A DNA stretch of 30,509 nucleotides, from assembly GCA_036675425.1 (NCBI GenBank), contig JAKFFB010000176.1:1-30509 (forward strand), given 5' to 3'. Both the position numbers and the translations under genes were made by a program. Positions 1-6,896 of the stretch are shown here, piece by piece (positions within the stretch are counted from its first letter, which is position 1; each line of letters starts with the position of its first letter). The notes beneath the pieces are model-generated. The model made no database searches and was not told the DNA's origin. It saw nothing but the letters and a program-made list of their open reading frames with translations. Source of the DNA: SCTD01 sp036675425 (GTDB lineage: Bacteria > Actinomycetota > Actinomycetes > Mycobacteriales > SCTD01).

Positions 1-102
1 CCCGCCACCGGTGGTCTGGCCTCCGGTGGGCTGCTGCTGATCACCCTGCTGTGCACCGGCTTCGCCGTGGCCCGTCGCTCCGGGCGGCTCGTCAGGCGCT
101 GA
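1..102 (+). CDS. C-terminal fragment of an LPxTG-type surface protein (5' truncated)
   Basis: Frame 1 is open from the window edge and ends at TGA 100-102. The 33 visible residues begin PATGG, continue with a hydrophobic stretch (LLLITLLCTGFAVA) and finish with a basic tail (RRSGRLVRR). This is the order of a Gram-positive sortase sorting signal, and the residue just outside the window would need to be L to complete LPATG. Its last 11 bases overlap the end of the convergent DAHP synthase gene. The body of the protein is outside the window, so no function can be given. It could also be an ordinary C-terminal membrane anchor. Confidence 0.7.
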   Translation, partial: PATGGLASGGLLLITLLCTGFAVARRSGRLVRR

Positions 103-1120
103 CGCGCCGCCCGACCATCGGGGGCAGCTCGCGGCAGGCGGCGGCCAGCTCGTCGAGCGCCTCGCCGTACAGCGCCTGCGGGCCGTCGCACAGCGCGGCG
201 GTCGGGTCGGCGTGCACGTCGATCATCACGGCGTCGGCGCCGACGGCGATCGCGGCACGGGTCAGCGGCACCACCAGGTCGCGCTTGCCGGCGCTGTGCG
301 AGGGGTCGACCACGATCGGCAGGTGCGACAGGGCGTGCACCATCGGCACGGCGCTCACGTCGAGGGTGTTGCGGGTGGCGGTCTCGAAGGTCCGGATGCC
401 GCGCTCGCAGAGCACGATGTCGAGGTTGCCGCGCTGCGCGATGTACTCCGCGGCCATCAGCCACTCCTCGTACGTCGCCGTCAGGCCGCGCTTGAGCATC
501 ACCGGCTTGCGCACCCCGCCGACCGCCTGCAGCAGCGGGAAGTTCTGCATGTTGCGGGTGCCGATCTGGAGCATGTCGGCGTGCTCGGCGACGACCGCCA
601 CGTCCTTGGGGTCGACCACCTCGGTGACGACCGGCAGCCCGGTCCGGTCCCGCGCCTCGGCCAGGATCTCCAGGCCCTTCACGCCCAGCCCCTGGAAGGC
701 GTACGGCGAGGTGCGCGGCTTGTAGGCGCCGCCCCGCAGCATCGTCGCCCCGGCGGCCTTGGCCATGTCGGCGGCCTCGAAGGTCTGCTCGCGGGTCTCG
801 ACGGCGCACGGCCCGGCGATGAGCACGAAGGTGTCCGGGCCGATGTGGACGTCGCCGCGCTCGCCGACGGTGATCGTCGAGGCGTCCGGGTGGTTCTCCC
901 GGCTGACCAGCTTGTAGGGCTTGGAGACCCGGACGACCTCCACCACGCCGGGCATCGCCCGCAGGTTCAGGCCCTGGAAGGCCACCACGTCGCCGACCAG
1001 GCCGACGATCGTCCGCTGCACGCCGCGGCTGACGAAGGCCGACCCGCCGGCGCCCTCGACCCGCGCGACGACGGCGTCGATCTCCTCAGCTGCAGCGCCG
1101 GGGCGCATCACGACGACCAT
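92..1120 (-). CDS. aroF: 3-deoxy-7-phosphoheptulonate (DAHP) synthase, type I-beta with N-terminal ferredoxin-like domain
   Basis: The product (342 aa) condenses phosphoenolpyruvate and erythrose 4-phosphate, the first step of the shikimate pathway, in the cytosol. It aligns by eye over its full length with Thermotoga-type DAHP synthase. An N-terminal regulatory ferredoxin-like domain (MVVVMRPG to about residue 70) ends in SKPYKLVSRE. The TIM barrel follows, with IAGPCAVE, LRGGAYKPRTSPYAFQG, QIGTRNMQNF, LKRG, LCERGIRTFE and VDPSHSAGKRD. The N-terminal domain usually mediates Tyr/Phe feedback inhibition. The start is ATG 1120: the protein then begins exactly as in the family, and a TAGCGT hexamer lies 7 nt upstream with no Shine-Dalgarno sequence, suggesting a leaderless mRNA. 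The longer open frame upstream is not coding. Family assignment is very secure; the exact symbol (aroF/aroG) is a naming choice. Confidence 0.95.
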   Translation of the reverse strand: MVVVMRPGAAAEEIDAVVARVEGAGGSAFVSRGVQRTIVGLVGDVVAFQGLNLRAMPGVVEVVRVSKPYKLVSRENHPDASTITVGERGDVHIGPDTFVLIAGPCAVETREQTFEAADMAKAAGATMLRGGAYKPRTSPYAFQGLGVKGLEILAEARDRTGLPVVTEVVDPKDVAVVAEHADMLQIGTRNMQNFPLLQAVGGVRKPVMLKRGLTATYEEWLMAAEYIAQRGNLDIVLCERGIRTFETATRNTLDVSAVPMVHALSHLPIVVDPSHSAGKRDLVVPLTRAAIAVGADAVMIDVHADPTAALCDGPQALYGEALDELAAACRELPPMVGRRVSA

Positions 1121-1127
1121 GCGTCCG

Positions 1128-1133
1128 ACGCTA
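1128..1133 (-). promoter_or_regulatory. -10 element of leaderless aroF promoter
   Basis: Read on the minus strand, TAGCGT fits the actinobacterial -10 pattern TANNNT and sits 7 nt before the ATG at 1120. Transcription would therefore start at or next to the start codon. No convincing -35 hexamer is visible. Confidence 0.45.
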
Positions 1134-1191
1134 GTCGAGGGTGGTCCGGAGGGCCGTCCGGGGCGGTGCCGGGGGGCGCGGCAGCGGGGAG

Positions 1192-1197
1192 CAGAAT
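1192..1197 (+). promoter_or_regulatory. possible -10 element for the molybdopterin oxidoreductase gene
   Basis: CAGAAT sits 7 nt before ATG 1205, the same spacing as the other apparent leaderless starts in this window. A GGGGAG run at 1187-1192 is about 12 nt from the ATG, which is rather far for a Shine-Dalgarno site, so either reading is possible. Confidence 0.3.
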
Positions 1198-1204
1198 CGG
1201 ACAG

Positions 1205-1840
1205 ATGAGCACGCCGTTCAGCCGTCCGTTCGACCGGATCGGGGCTCGACGGCGTGCGGAGGGGCTGGCGCCCGACCGGCTGCCGCCCGGGCAGTACATC
1301 CCCCGCGGCTGGCCCGTCCTGCACTACGGCAAGGTGCCCCGGACCGACCTGGCCAGCTGGGACCTGCAGGTCTACGGCGAGACCGCCTCCGGGGAGCGGA
1401 CCCGGTGGGACCGCTCGGCCTTCGAGACGCTCCCTCGTACCGATCTCACGGCCGACTTCCACTGCGTCACCAAGTGGACGCTGCTGGACATCGCCTGGTC
1501 GGGGGTGGCGGGCTCGACCGTGCTCGAGCAGGCGCCGCCCGCGGCCGGCGTCACGCACGTCATGGTCTGGGCGGAGTTCGGCTACAGCGCCAACGTGTCC
1601 CTCGACGACTTCCGGCGGGGGATGCTCGCGACGCACCGCAACGGCGAGCCGCTGTCGCCCGAGCACGGCTGGCCGCTGCGCCTGGTCATGCCGCACCTCT
1701 ACGCCTGGAAGAGCGCGAAGTGGGTGCGCGCGATCGAGTACCTCGACGAGGACCGGCGCGGCTTCTGGGAGGAGCGCGGCTACCACAACCGCGCCGACCC
1801 CTGGCGCGAGGAGCGCTACAGCTACCAGGAGAGCTCCTAG
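1205..1840 (+). CDS. sulfite-oxidase-fold molybdopterin-dependent oxidoreductase, cytosolic
   Basis: This 211-aa protein matches the compact bacterial/archaeal branch of the sulfite oxidase (SUOX/YedY) fold that carries only the molybdopterin domain. The diagnostic segment is DFHCVTKW near residues 84-91, where Cys87 would ligate molybdenum. Downstream RLVMPHLYAWKSAKWVRAIEYL and the C-terminal FWEERGYHNRADPWREERY are typical of the family. There is no Tat or Sec signal and no heme domain, so unlike MsrP (YedY) it should stay in the cytosol; the physiological substrate is unknown. It stands alone, divergent from aroF and convergent with the endonuclease IV gene. The start at 1205 is chosen because the family begins close to this point. 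Confidence 0.9.
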   Translation: MSTPFSRPFDRIGARRRAEGLAPDRLPPGQYIPRGWPVLHYGKVPRTDLASWDLQVYGETASGERTRWDRSAFETLPRTDLTADFHCVTKWTLLDIAWSGVAGSTVLEQAPPAAGVTHVMVWAEFGYSANVSLDDFRRGMLATHRNGEPLSPEHGWPLRLVMPHLYAWKSAKWVRAIEYLDEDRRGFWEERGYHNRADPWREERYSYQESS

Positions 1841-1843
1841 CTG

Positions 1844-1891
1844 ATCTTTCCGGTTTCCCCAGCATCAGGGTGCTGGGGAAACCGGAAAGAT
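1844..1891. terminator. bidirectional terminator hairpin (21-bp perfect stem)
   Basis: Arms 1844-1864 and 1871-1891 are perfect reverse complements around a 6-nt loop (TCAGGG). The hairpin begins 4 nt after the stop of the plus-strand molybdopterin enzyme and ends 5 nt before the stop codon of the minus-strand endonuclease IV gene. The stem is A/T-rich at its outer ends (ATCTTT/AAAGAT), so each strand gives a short U run after a GC core. The convergent placement fits a terminator used by both transcripts. Confidence 0.85.
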
Positions 1892-1895
1892 GGTC

Positions 1896-2756
1896 CTAGC
1901 TGTCGCGCATGCTCGTCAGCAGCTCGATGTCGCGGCGGTGGGTGCTCGCGTCACCGGGGGTCTCCACGACCACCGGCACGCCGCGGGTCGCCGGGTGGCG
2001 GAACAGCTCGGAGAAGGCGTCCTTGCCGATGTGACCCTCGCCGATCGCCTCGTGCCGGTCGCGCAGCGAGCCGAGCGGGTCCTTCGAGTCGTTGGCGTGC
2101 ACCAGCGCGAGCCGGCCGCGGCCGACGGCCTTCACCAGCGCGTCCAGCGTCTTCTTCATCCCACCGGGCCCGGACACGTCGTGACCGGCCGCCCAGGCGT
2201 GGCAGGTGTCGAGGCAGACCCCGAGCATCTCGTGGGAGTCCAGCTGGGCGAACCACGGCTCGAGCTCCTGCACGGTCGCGCACAGCGCCTGGCCGCCGCC
2301 GGCCGTCGGCTCCACGAGGAGCTTCGGCCCGTCGGGCGCGGCGGCGTCGAGCAGCGGCAGCAGGTGGGTGCGCAGCTGGGCCATCGCCTCGTCGCGGTGC
2401 GCGCCGGCGACGGCGCTGCCGGCGTGGACCACGACCCCCTTGGCGCCGATCGCCTGGCCGCGGCGCATCGCGTGCTCGACCGCGGCGACGGACCGGGTCA
2501 GCGTCGTGTCGGTGGGGGAGCCGAAGTTCACGAGGTACGGCGCGTGGACGTAGACCGGGAGCCCGGCTCGCGCGCACTCCGCCGCGAAGGCCTCGTCCTG
2601 GGCCGGGTCGCCCGCGCTCGGGGCCCAGCCCCGGGGGTTGGAGACGAAGACCTGCAGCGCGCCGGCGCCGATCTCACGGGCGTACGCCAGCGCCTTCATC
2701 AGACCGCCGGAGGTGGGGACGTGGGACCCCACGGCGGAGGGCTTGCGAGGGGGCAC
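1896..2756 (-). CDS. nfo: deoxyribonuclease IV (endonuclease IV, AP endonuclease)
   Basis: The product (286 aa) cuts DNA 5' of abasic sites in base excision repair. The zinc-binding TIM-barrel motifs appear in order: GSHVPTSGGL at the N-terminus, VYVHAPYLVN, GVVVHAGSA, LLVEPTAGGG, GVCLDTCHAWAAGHD, LVHANDSKDPLGS, RHEAIGEGHIG and VVVETPG. The length matches the family. GTG 2756 gives about nine extra residues before the usual beginning (xGSHVSTSGG); an internal GTG at 2732 is an alternative. The gene follows the PASTA kinase by 32 nt on the same strand and may be cotranscribed. A CAGTCT hexamer 6 nt upstream of the GTG could also allow its own leaderless transcript. It ends at the shared 1844-1891 terminator. 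Confidence 0.93.
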   Translation of the reverse strand: MPPRKPSAVGSHVPTSGGLMKALAYAREIGAGALQVFVSNPRGWAPSAGDPAQDEAFAAECARAGLPVYVHAPYLVNFGSPTDTTLTRSVAAVEHAMRRGQAIGAKGVVVHAGSAVAGAHRDEAMAQLRTHLLPLLDAAAPDGPKLLVEPTAGGGQALCATVQELEPWFAQLDSHEMLGVCLDTCHAWAAGHDVSGPGGMKKTLDALVKAVGRGRLALVHANDSKDPLGSLRDRHEAIGEGHIGKDAFSELFRHPATRGVPVVVETPGDASTHRRDIELLTSMRDS

Positions 2757-2788
2757 CCGGACAGACTGCCAGAGGTCGAGGGGAGGTT

Positions 2789-4678
2789 CTAGAAGACGTT
2801 GAGGGTGACCGTGGTGCCCTTGCGCACCTGCTCGCCGGCCCGCGGGTCGGTCGAGCGGACGATCCCCGGACCGGGGATCCGGTTGACGCGGACCTTCAGC
2901 CCGAGCGCCTTCAGCCGCGCCTCGGCGTCCTTGACGCGGTCGCCCACGACGTCGGGGACCGTGATGAGCTGCGGCCCCTTGCTGACCTGCAGCGCGATGG
3001 CGGAGTCGCGGGGAGCCCGTCCGGTGGCCGGGTCCTGGGCGACGACGACGCCCTTCTTCACGGTGTCGCTGAAGACCTCGGTGACGGCTGCGCCGAAACC
3101 TGCGTCGGCCAGGGCCTTCTCGGCCTCCGCCCGCGTCTGGCCGACCACGTCGGGGACGGCGAGCAGCTCGGGGCCCTTGCTCACGACGAGGGCGACCTTG
3201 GTGCCGGGCTTGAGCTTCTCGCCGGAGGCGGGGCTCGAGGACAGCACGGTCCCCTTGGCGCCCTGCGAGCTGAACTGCTCGGTCACCCCGCCGACCGCGA
3301 GACCGGCCTTCTCGAGCGCGGCCACGGCATCGGCCTGCGTCGAGCCGATCAGGCTCGGCACCGCCCGCCGGTCCGGGCCGCGGGAGAGGAAGACGGTGAT
3401 GGTCGAGCCCTTGCGGACCCGGTCGCCCGCCTCGGGGTCCTGCCCCATGACCAGGCCGGGCGCGACGGTCTCGGAGTAGCGCGGGGCGGGGTCGACGCGC
3501 ACCTCGAAGCCCGCCGCCTCGAGGGCAGCGGTCGCGGCGGCGCGGTCGAGCCGGAAGGCGCTCGGGGCCTGGTCGTAGCGGCCGGCCGCGAGCCACCAGG
3601 TGCCTGTGCCGGCGAGCAGCAGCAGGGCGAGCAGCAGCGGCAGCAGGACCTTGCGCGGCGGCCGGCGGCGCTCGGTCTTCGCTGCCGGCTTCGGCGGGGG
3701 CGGCGGGACGATCGACTCGCGGGGGACGACCAACGTCGGGTGGCTGTCCAGCCGCACGCCCGGCTCCGTCGCGGCGTCGCCCAGGTCCGCGCGGACCGCG
3801 CGCAGCTCGGCGAGGAACGCGCCCGCGTCGACCGGCCGCGCCGCAGGGTCGCGCCGGGTCGCGCTGACGACCAGGTCGTCGAGCTCGGTCGGGATCCCGG
3901 TCACCAGGGTCGAGGGCGCGGGGACGTCCTCGTGCACGTGCCGGTAGGCCACCGACATCGGGCTGTCGGAGGAGTACGGCGGCACCCCGGTCAGCAGCTC
4001 GAACAGCAGGATCCCGGCGGCGTAGACGTCGGTGCGGGTGTCGGCCCGGCCGTGCTCCACCTGCTCCGGGGCCAGGTAGGCGACGGTGCCGATGAGCAGG
4101 CCGGTCGTGGCGGTGAGGTTGCTGCTCTCGATCGCGCGGGCCAGCCCGAAGTCGGCCACCTTGACCCGGCCGTCGTCGCCGAGCAGGACGTTCTCCGGCT
4201 TCACGTCGCGGTGCACCAGACCGGCGCCGTGCGCGGCGGCGAGGGCCTTGAGCACGGGCTCGAGCAGCGCGAGCGCGCGCGCCGCGGCGAGCGGCCCGTC
4301 GTCGCGGATGACGTCGCGCAGCGTGCGGCCGGCGACGTGCTCCATGACGAGGTAGGCGGTACCGGTCTCGGCGTCCGTGCCCTGGTCGTGGACGGCGACG
4401 ACCTCGGGGCTGGACAGCCGCGCCGCGGCGCGCGCCTCGCGGGCGAAGCGCTCGACGAAGTCGCCGTCCTCGGCGAGCGACGGCCGCATGACCTTCACCG
4501 CCACGGTGCGGTCCAGCCGCAGGTCCGTCGCTTCGTACACCGTCGCCATGCCGCCCCGCGCGATCGCGCGGTCGAGGCGGTACCGGCCGTCGAGCTGCCG
4601 GCCGACGAGGGGGTCGGCGCCGGGAGTCACCGGCGTACCGACGGTCGAGTCCACGATCGCCGAGTCTAGGTGGATCAT
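2789..4678 (-). CDS. PknL-like transmembrane Ser/Thr protein kinase with four PASTA repeats
   Basis: This 629-aa receptor kinase has an N-terminal cytosolic kinase domain (about 33-292). It carries a Gly-rich loop (ARGGMATVYEA), the catalytic Lys62 (AVKV), HRDVKPEN (Asp158), DFG (176-178) and GTVAYLAPEQ. Its activation segment and following HGRADTRTDVYAAGILLFELLTG region resemble mycobacterial PknL more than PknB. A proline-rich and basic juxtamembrane stretch precedes one transmembrane helix (about 344-365). Four extracellular PASTA repeats follow (from about 370 to the end); the last three start AVPSLIG, AVPDVVG and TVPDVVG. PASTA domains bind peptidoglycan fragments. The gene starts 25 nt after the LysM hydrolase gene with GAGGGG about 10 nt upstream of ATG 4678. 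It therefore probably couples wall sensing to wall remodelling. Confidence 0.95.
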   Translation of the reverse strand: MIHLDSAIVDSTVGTPVTPGADPLVGRQLDGRYRLDRAIARGGMATVYEATDLRLDRTVAVKVMRPSLAEDGDFVERFAREARAAARLSSPEVVAVHDQGTDAETGTAYLVMEHVAGRTLRDVIRDDGPLAAARALALLEPVLKALAAAHGAGLVHRDVKPENVLLGDDGRVKVADFGLARAIESSNLTATTGLLIGTVAYLAPEQVEHGRADTRTDVYAAGILLFELLTGVPPYSSDSPMSVAYRHVHEDVPAPSTLVTGIPTELDDLVVSATRRDPAARPVDAGAFLAELRAVRADLGDAATEPGVRLDSHPTLVVPRESIVPPPPPKPAAKTERRRPPRKVLLPLLLALLLLAGTGTWWLAAGRYDQAPSAFRLDRAAATAALEAAGFEVRVDPAPRYSETVAPGLVMGQDPEAGDRVRKGSTITVFLSRGPDRRAVPSLIGSTQADAVAALEKAGLAVGGVTEQFSSQGAKGTVLSSSPASGEKLKPGTKVALVVSKGPELLAVPDVVGQTRAEAEKALADAGFGAAVTEVFSDTVKKGVVVAQDPATGRAPRDSAIALQVSKGPQLITVPDVVGDRVKDAEARLKALGLKVRVNRIPGPGIVRSTDPRAGEQVRKGTTVTLNVF

Positions 4679-4703
4679 CCGGTTGCGCCCCTCAGGCGCG
4701 CGG

Positions 4704-5636
4704 TCACCCCCGCGGGAAGCGGTGCGCGCGCAGGTAGTTCACGTTGCGGATGTACGTGTGGGTCTGGGGGAGCAGGCCCTTGCGGGAGATGGACCCGAGC
4801 CCCTGGTAGTAGCCGGCCAGCGCCCTGTCGGCGGAGCCGGTCGAGCGGACCAGCTGGCGCAGCAGCAGCACGCCGGCGGTGATGTTGTCCTGGGTGTTGA
4901 GCAGGTCGAAGCTGCGGCCGGTCTGGCGGCCCAGCGCGCGTCCGGTGCTCGGCAGCACCTGCATCACGCCGATGGCGTTCACGCCCGAGACGACGCGCTG
5001 CTGGAAGCCGCTCTCGTGGTAGGCGACGGACACGGCGAGGCTCGGGTTCACGCCGTGCTTGCGGGCGGTCGCGGCGACCATGCGGCGGACCTGGGCCTTG
5101 GAGGGGTGGCTGCGCGAGGCGAGGATCCGGCGGTTCTGCGCGACCGAGTTGCGGACGCTCCCGGGGATGGCGTGGCCGGCGTTGGTGGTCGGGACGCTGC
5201 TCGTGGCCACGGCCTTGCCGCCCGGGATCCGCAGCCGCTTGCCGACGAAGATCGTGCTGCTGGACAGGCCGTTGGCCTTGCGGATCGCCGCGCTGGTCGT
5301 GCCGTAGCGGACCGCGAGGTGGCTGAGCGTCTCGCCGCTGCGCACCACGTGGGCGCGGGCGGGGGTGGCCTTCGCGGCCTTGCCCGGGACCTTGAGGGTG
5401 TCGCCGATGTAGATCGTGCCGTTGCCCGGGAGCTCGTTGAGCTCGCGCAGCGCCTTGACGCTGGTGCCGTGCTTCTTGGCGAGCTCCCACAGGGTGTCGC
5501 CGGAGCGGACCGTGATGACCGACGGGGCGCCGGCGGTCACGACGACGGCGAGCGCCACGAGGGCGCCGAGGGTGCGGCGGGTGCGCGGACGGGTGCGGGC
5601 GACAGGCCCCAGGCGGGACGGCAGCGAGCGGGTCAT
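4704..5636 (-). CDS. secreted LysM-SLT lytic transglycosylase-like hydrolase
   Basis: The 310-aa product has an Arg-rich N-terminus and a hydrophobic segment (22-38) that acts as signal or anchor. Two LysM peptidoglycan-binding modules follow: about 41-84 (VRSGDTLWELAKKHG) and 96-139 (VRSGETLSHLAVRYG). After a linker comes a soluble-lytic-transglycosylase domain (about 184-310) with the catalytic Glu in AYHESGF (Glu208), GVMQVLPST and YYQGLGSI. It should cleave or remodel peptidoglycan outside the membrane. ATG 5636 is chosen because the signal segment then begins directly; the open frame continues upstream into repeats and is not coding there. It is the first gene of the LysM-kinase-nfo group and has a good promoter at 5682-5710. 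Confidence 0.93.
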   Translation of the reverse strand: MTRSLPSRLGPVARTRPRTRRTLGALVALAVVVTAGAPSVITVRSGDTLWELAKKHGTSVKALRELNELPGNGTIYIGDTLKVPGKAAKATPARAHVVRSGETLSHLAVRYGTTSAAIRKANGLSSSTIFVGKRLRIPGGKAVATSSVPTTNAGHAIPGSVRNSVAQNRRILASRSHPSKAQVRRMVAATARKHGVNPSLAVSVAYHESGFQQRVVSGVNAIGVMQVLPSTGRALGRQTGRSFDLLNTQDNITAGVLLLRQLVRSTGSADRALAGYYQGLGSISRKGLLPQTHTYIRNVNYLRAHRFPRG

Positions 5637-5681
5637 TCGGGAAGCCCCAGACGGTCGGCAGCACAGCAGGACGCAGGCACG

Positions 5682-5710
5682 ACCGTACGCACGAGTGACT
5701 CGTGTGACAA
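5682..5710 (-). promoter_or_regulatory. promoter of the LysM-SLT/kinase operon
   Basis: On the minus strand TTGTCA (5710-5705) and TACGGT (5687-5682) are separated by exactly 17 nt. This is close to the primary sigma factor consensus. Transcription would start near 5675, leaving a leader of about 40 nt before ATG 5636. Confidence 0.6.
5691..5703. promoter_or_regulatory. putative operator palindrome inside the promoter spacer
   Basis: ACGAGTGACTCGT is a perfect 6-1-6 palindrome lying wholly between the -35 and -10 hexamers. A further ACTCGT half-site occurs at 5725-5730. A protein bound here would block RNA polymerase. No local regulator can be assigned to it. Confidence 0.45.
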
Positions 5711-5817
5711 GTGAGGCTGAAGTTACTCGTGGTACTACACCGTTGTCATTCGCGACACGCCGAGAGATGCCGGCGCGCGCGCAGCCGCTCTCCCCACAAC
5801 CGATCAAGGGCGGCTGA

Positions 5818-5874
5818 TGATCGGCTGGGGAGCTTGCAGGCGGGGATCCGGCGCTGGGCCTCCCCAACCGATCA
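5818..5874. repeat. palindromic repeat unit 1 (REP-like)
   Basis: The unit is 57 bp with 15-nt arms 5818-5832 and 5860-5874 that pair except for one C-A mismatch. A 27-nt loop contains GGGGATCCGGCGCTGG. It is nearly identical to the unit at 5891-5948. Confidence 0.8.
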
Positions 5875-5890
5875 CTGCCACCGGACGACA

Positions 5891-5948
5891 TGATCGGCTG
5901 GGGAGCTCGCACGCGGGGGATCCGGCGCTGGACCTCCCCAACCGATCA
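5891..5948. repeat. palindromic repeat unit 2 (REP-like)
   Basis: This 58-bp copy of the preceding unit has identical 15-nt arms (5891-5905 and 5934-5948) and a loop differing by a few substitutions and one inserted G. Sixteen unrelated bases separate the two copies. Confidence 0.8.
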
Positions 5949-5968
5949 AGCCCGCGCCTCAAGATCGG

Positions 5969-5999
5969 TTGTGGGGGAGGGCTGCGCCGGTCGTACGAT
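5969..5999 (+). promoter_or_regulatory. possible thiGH promoter
   Basis: TTGTGG (5969-5974) and TACGAT (5994-5999) are spaced 19 nt apart. The predicted start near 6006 would place the whole TPP riboswitch in the leader. The -35 overlaps the right arm of the outer repeat. The -10 is convincing, the -35 and spacing less so. Confidence 0.4.
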
Positions 6000-6011
6000 G
6001 GGCCCGTCCAG

Positions 6012-6118
6012 ACCGGGGAGCCCGTGCGAGACGGGCTGAGAGGCCGGCCGACCACCCGCGAGGGAGGCCGCCGGCGACCCGCAGCACCCGATCGGGGTCG
6101 TGCCCGCGTGGGGAGTCA
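6012..6118 (+). promoter_or_regulatory. TPP (THI-box) riboswitch upstream of thiG
   Basis: The leader contains the conserved THI-box elements in order. A GGGG start at 6015 is followed by CGGGCTGAGAGG (6032-6043, with the invariant CUGAGA). After a variable P3 arm come CGACCC, then CACCCGATC...GGGTCGTGCC and the closing GTGGGGAG (6109-6115 region). The closing helix includes the GGGGAG at 6110-6115 that is also the ribosome binding site, 7 nt before the thiG ATG. Thiamine pyrophosphate binding would thus hide the site and repress translation of thiG and the coupled thiH. Confidence 0.93.
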
Positions 6119-6122
6119 GTCG

Positions 6123-6896
6123 ATGCAGCAGGACCCGTGGGCCGTCGGCGGCCGCGAGCTCACCAGCCGGCTGCTGGTCGGCACCGGCAAGTTCCGCTCG
6201 CACGAGGTGATGCGCGACGCGCTGGTCGCGTCCTGCGCCGAGATCGTGACCGTGGCGCTGCGCCGGGTCGACCTCGACCGGGCCGGCGAGGGTGACGTCC
6301 TCGACTTCGTCCCGCCCGGCATGCACCTGCTGCCGAACACGTCGGGTGCCGTCGACGCCGACGAGGCGGTACGACTGGCGCGCCTGGGGCGGGCCGGCAC
6401 CGGCACCGACCTCGTCAAGCTGGAGGTCACCCCCGACCCGCGCACCCTCGCGCCCGACCCGATCGAGACGCTCAAGGCGGCTGAACGGCTGGTGGCCGAG
6501 GGCTTCACGGTGCTGCCCTACTGCAGCGCCGACCCGGTGCTCTGCCGCCACCTCGAGGAGGCCGGCTGCGCGACGGTCATGCCGCTCGGCGCGTGGATCG
6601 GCAGCAACCGCGGCCTGCGCACCCGCGACGCGATCGAGGTCATCGTCGAGCAGGCCCACGTACCGGTCGTCGTGGACGCGGGCCTCGGTGTGCCGAGCGA
6701 CGCCGCGGAGGCGATGGAGATCGGCGCCTCCGCGGTCCTCGTCAACACCGCGATCGCCGTCGCGGCCGACCCGGTCACGATGGCGCGCGCCTTCGCGCTG
6801 GCCACCCAGGCCGGCCGGCTGGGTCACCTCGCCGGACGCGGGGCGGTCCGCGACACCGCCGAGGCGTCCTCGCCGCTGACCGGGTTCCTCACGTGA
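6123..6896 (+). CDS. thiG: thiazole synthase ThiG
   Basis: This 257-aa TIM-barrel enzyme forms the thiazole phosphate of thiamine from 1-deoxyxylulose 5-phosphate, ThiS thiocarboxylate and dehydroglycine. Visible family features are SRLLVGTGKF at the N-terminus, VTVALRRVDL, LPNTSG, the Schiff-base lysine in DLVKLEV (Lys99), LPYCSADP, MPLGAWIGSNRG, VVVDAGLGVPSDAAEAMEIGA, VLVNTAIA and the C-terminal ASSPLTGF. ATG 6123 is preceded by GGGGAG from the TPP riboswitch. It overlaps thiH by 4 nt. The sulfur carrier thiS is not next to it but lies at 24791-24991. Confidence 0.97.
   Translation: MQQDPWAVGGRELTSRLLVGTGKFRSHEVMRDALVASCAEIVTVALRRVDLDRAGEGDVLDFVPPGMHLLPNTSGAVDADEAVRLARLGRAGTGTDLVKLEVTPDPRTLAPDPIETLKAAERLVAEGFTVLPYCSADPVLCRHLEEAGCATVMPLGAWIGSNRGLRTRDAIEVIVEQAHVPVVVDAGLGVPSDAAEAMEIGASAVLVNTAIAVAADPVTMARAFALATQAGRLGHLAGRGAVRDTAEASSPLTGFLT

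Larger units (their letters stand above)
5792..5976. repeat. outer 14-bp inverted repeat enclosing two tandem palindromic units
   Basis: The arms 5792-5805 and 5963-5976 are perfect reverse complements (GATCGGTTGTGGGG in the right arm). They enclose the two 57-58-bp repeat units described separately. The shared core GATCGGNTG appears in the arms of all three structures, so this is a nested family of related palindromes. It lies between two divergent genes, where terminators are not expected. Confidence 0.75.

Noticed and set aside
212..1204. Plus-strand open frame extending the 1205 gene upstream across aroF
   Set aside because: It is antisense to the DAHP synthase gene, which has clear homology. 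The His/Asp/Arg-rich translation is typical of a high-GC shadow frame. The molybdopterin enzyme starts at 1205.
5637..5790. Possible c-di-AMP (ydaO) riboswitch before the LysM hydrolase gene
   Set aside because: Such switches often precede actinobacterial wall hydrolases, but none of the conserved sequence blocks could be found on the minus strand here.
5818..5948. CRISPR array
   Set aside because: There are only two units, they are long internal palindromes with a 16-nt separation, and no cas genes are present.
5817..6122. N-terminal extension of thiG through the repeats and riboswitch
   Set aside because: The open frame runs through a clear TPP riboswitch, and ThiG homology begins only at ATG 6123 behind GGGGAG.
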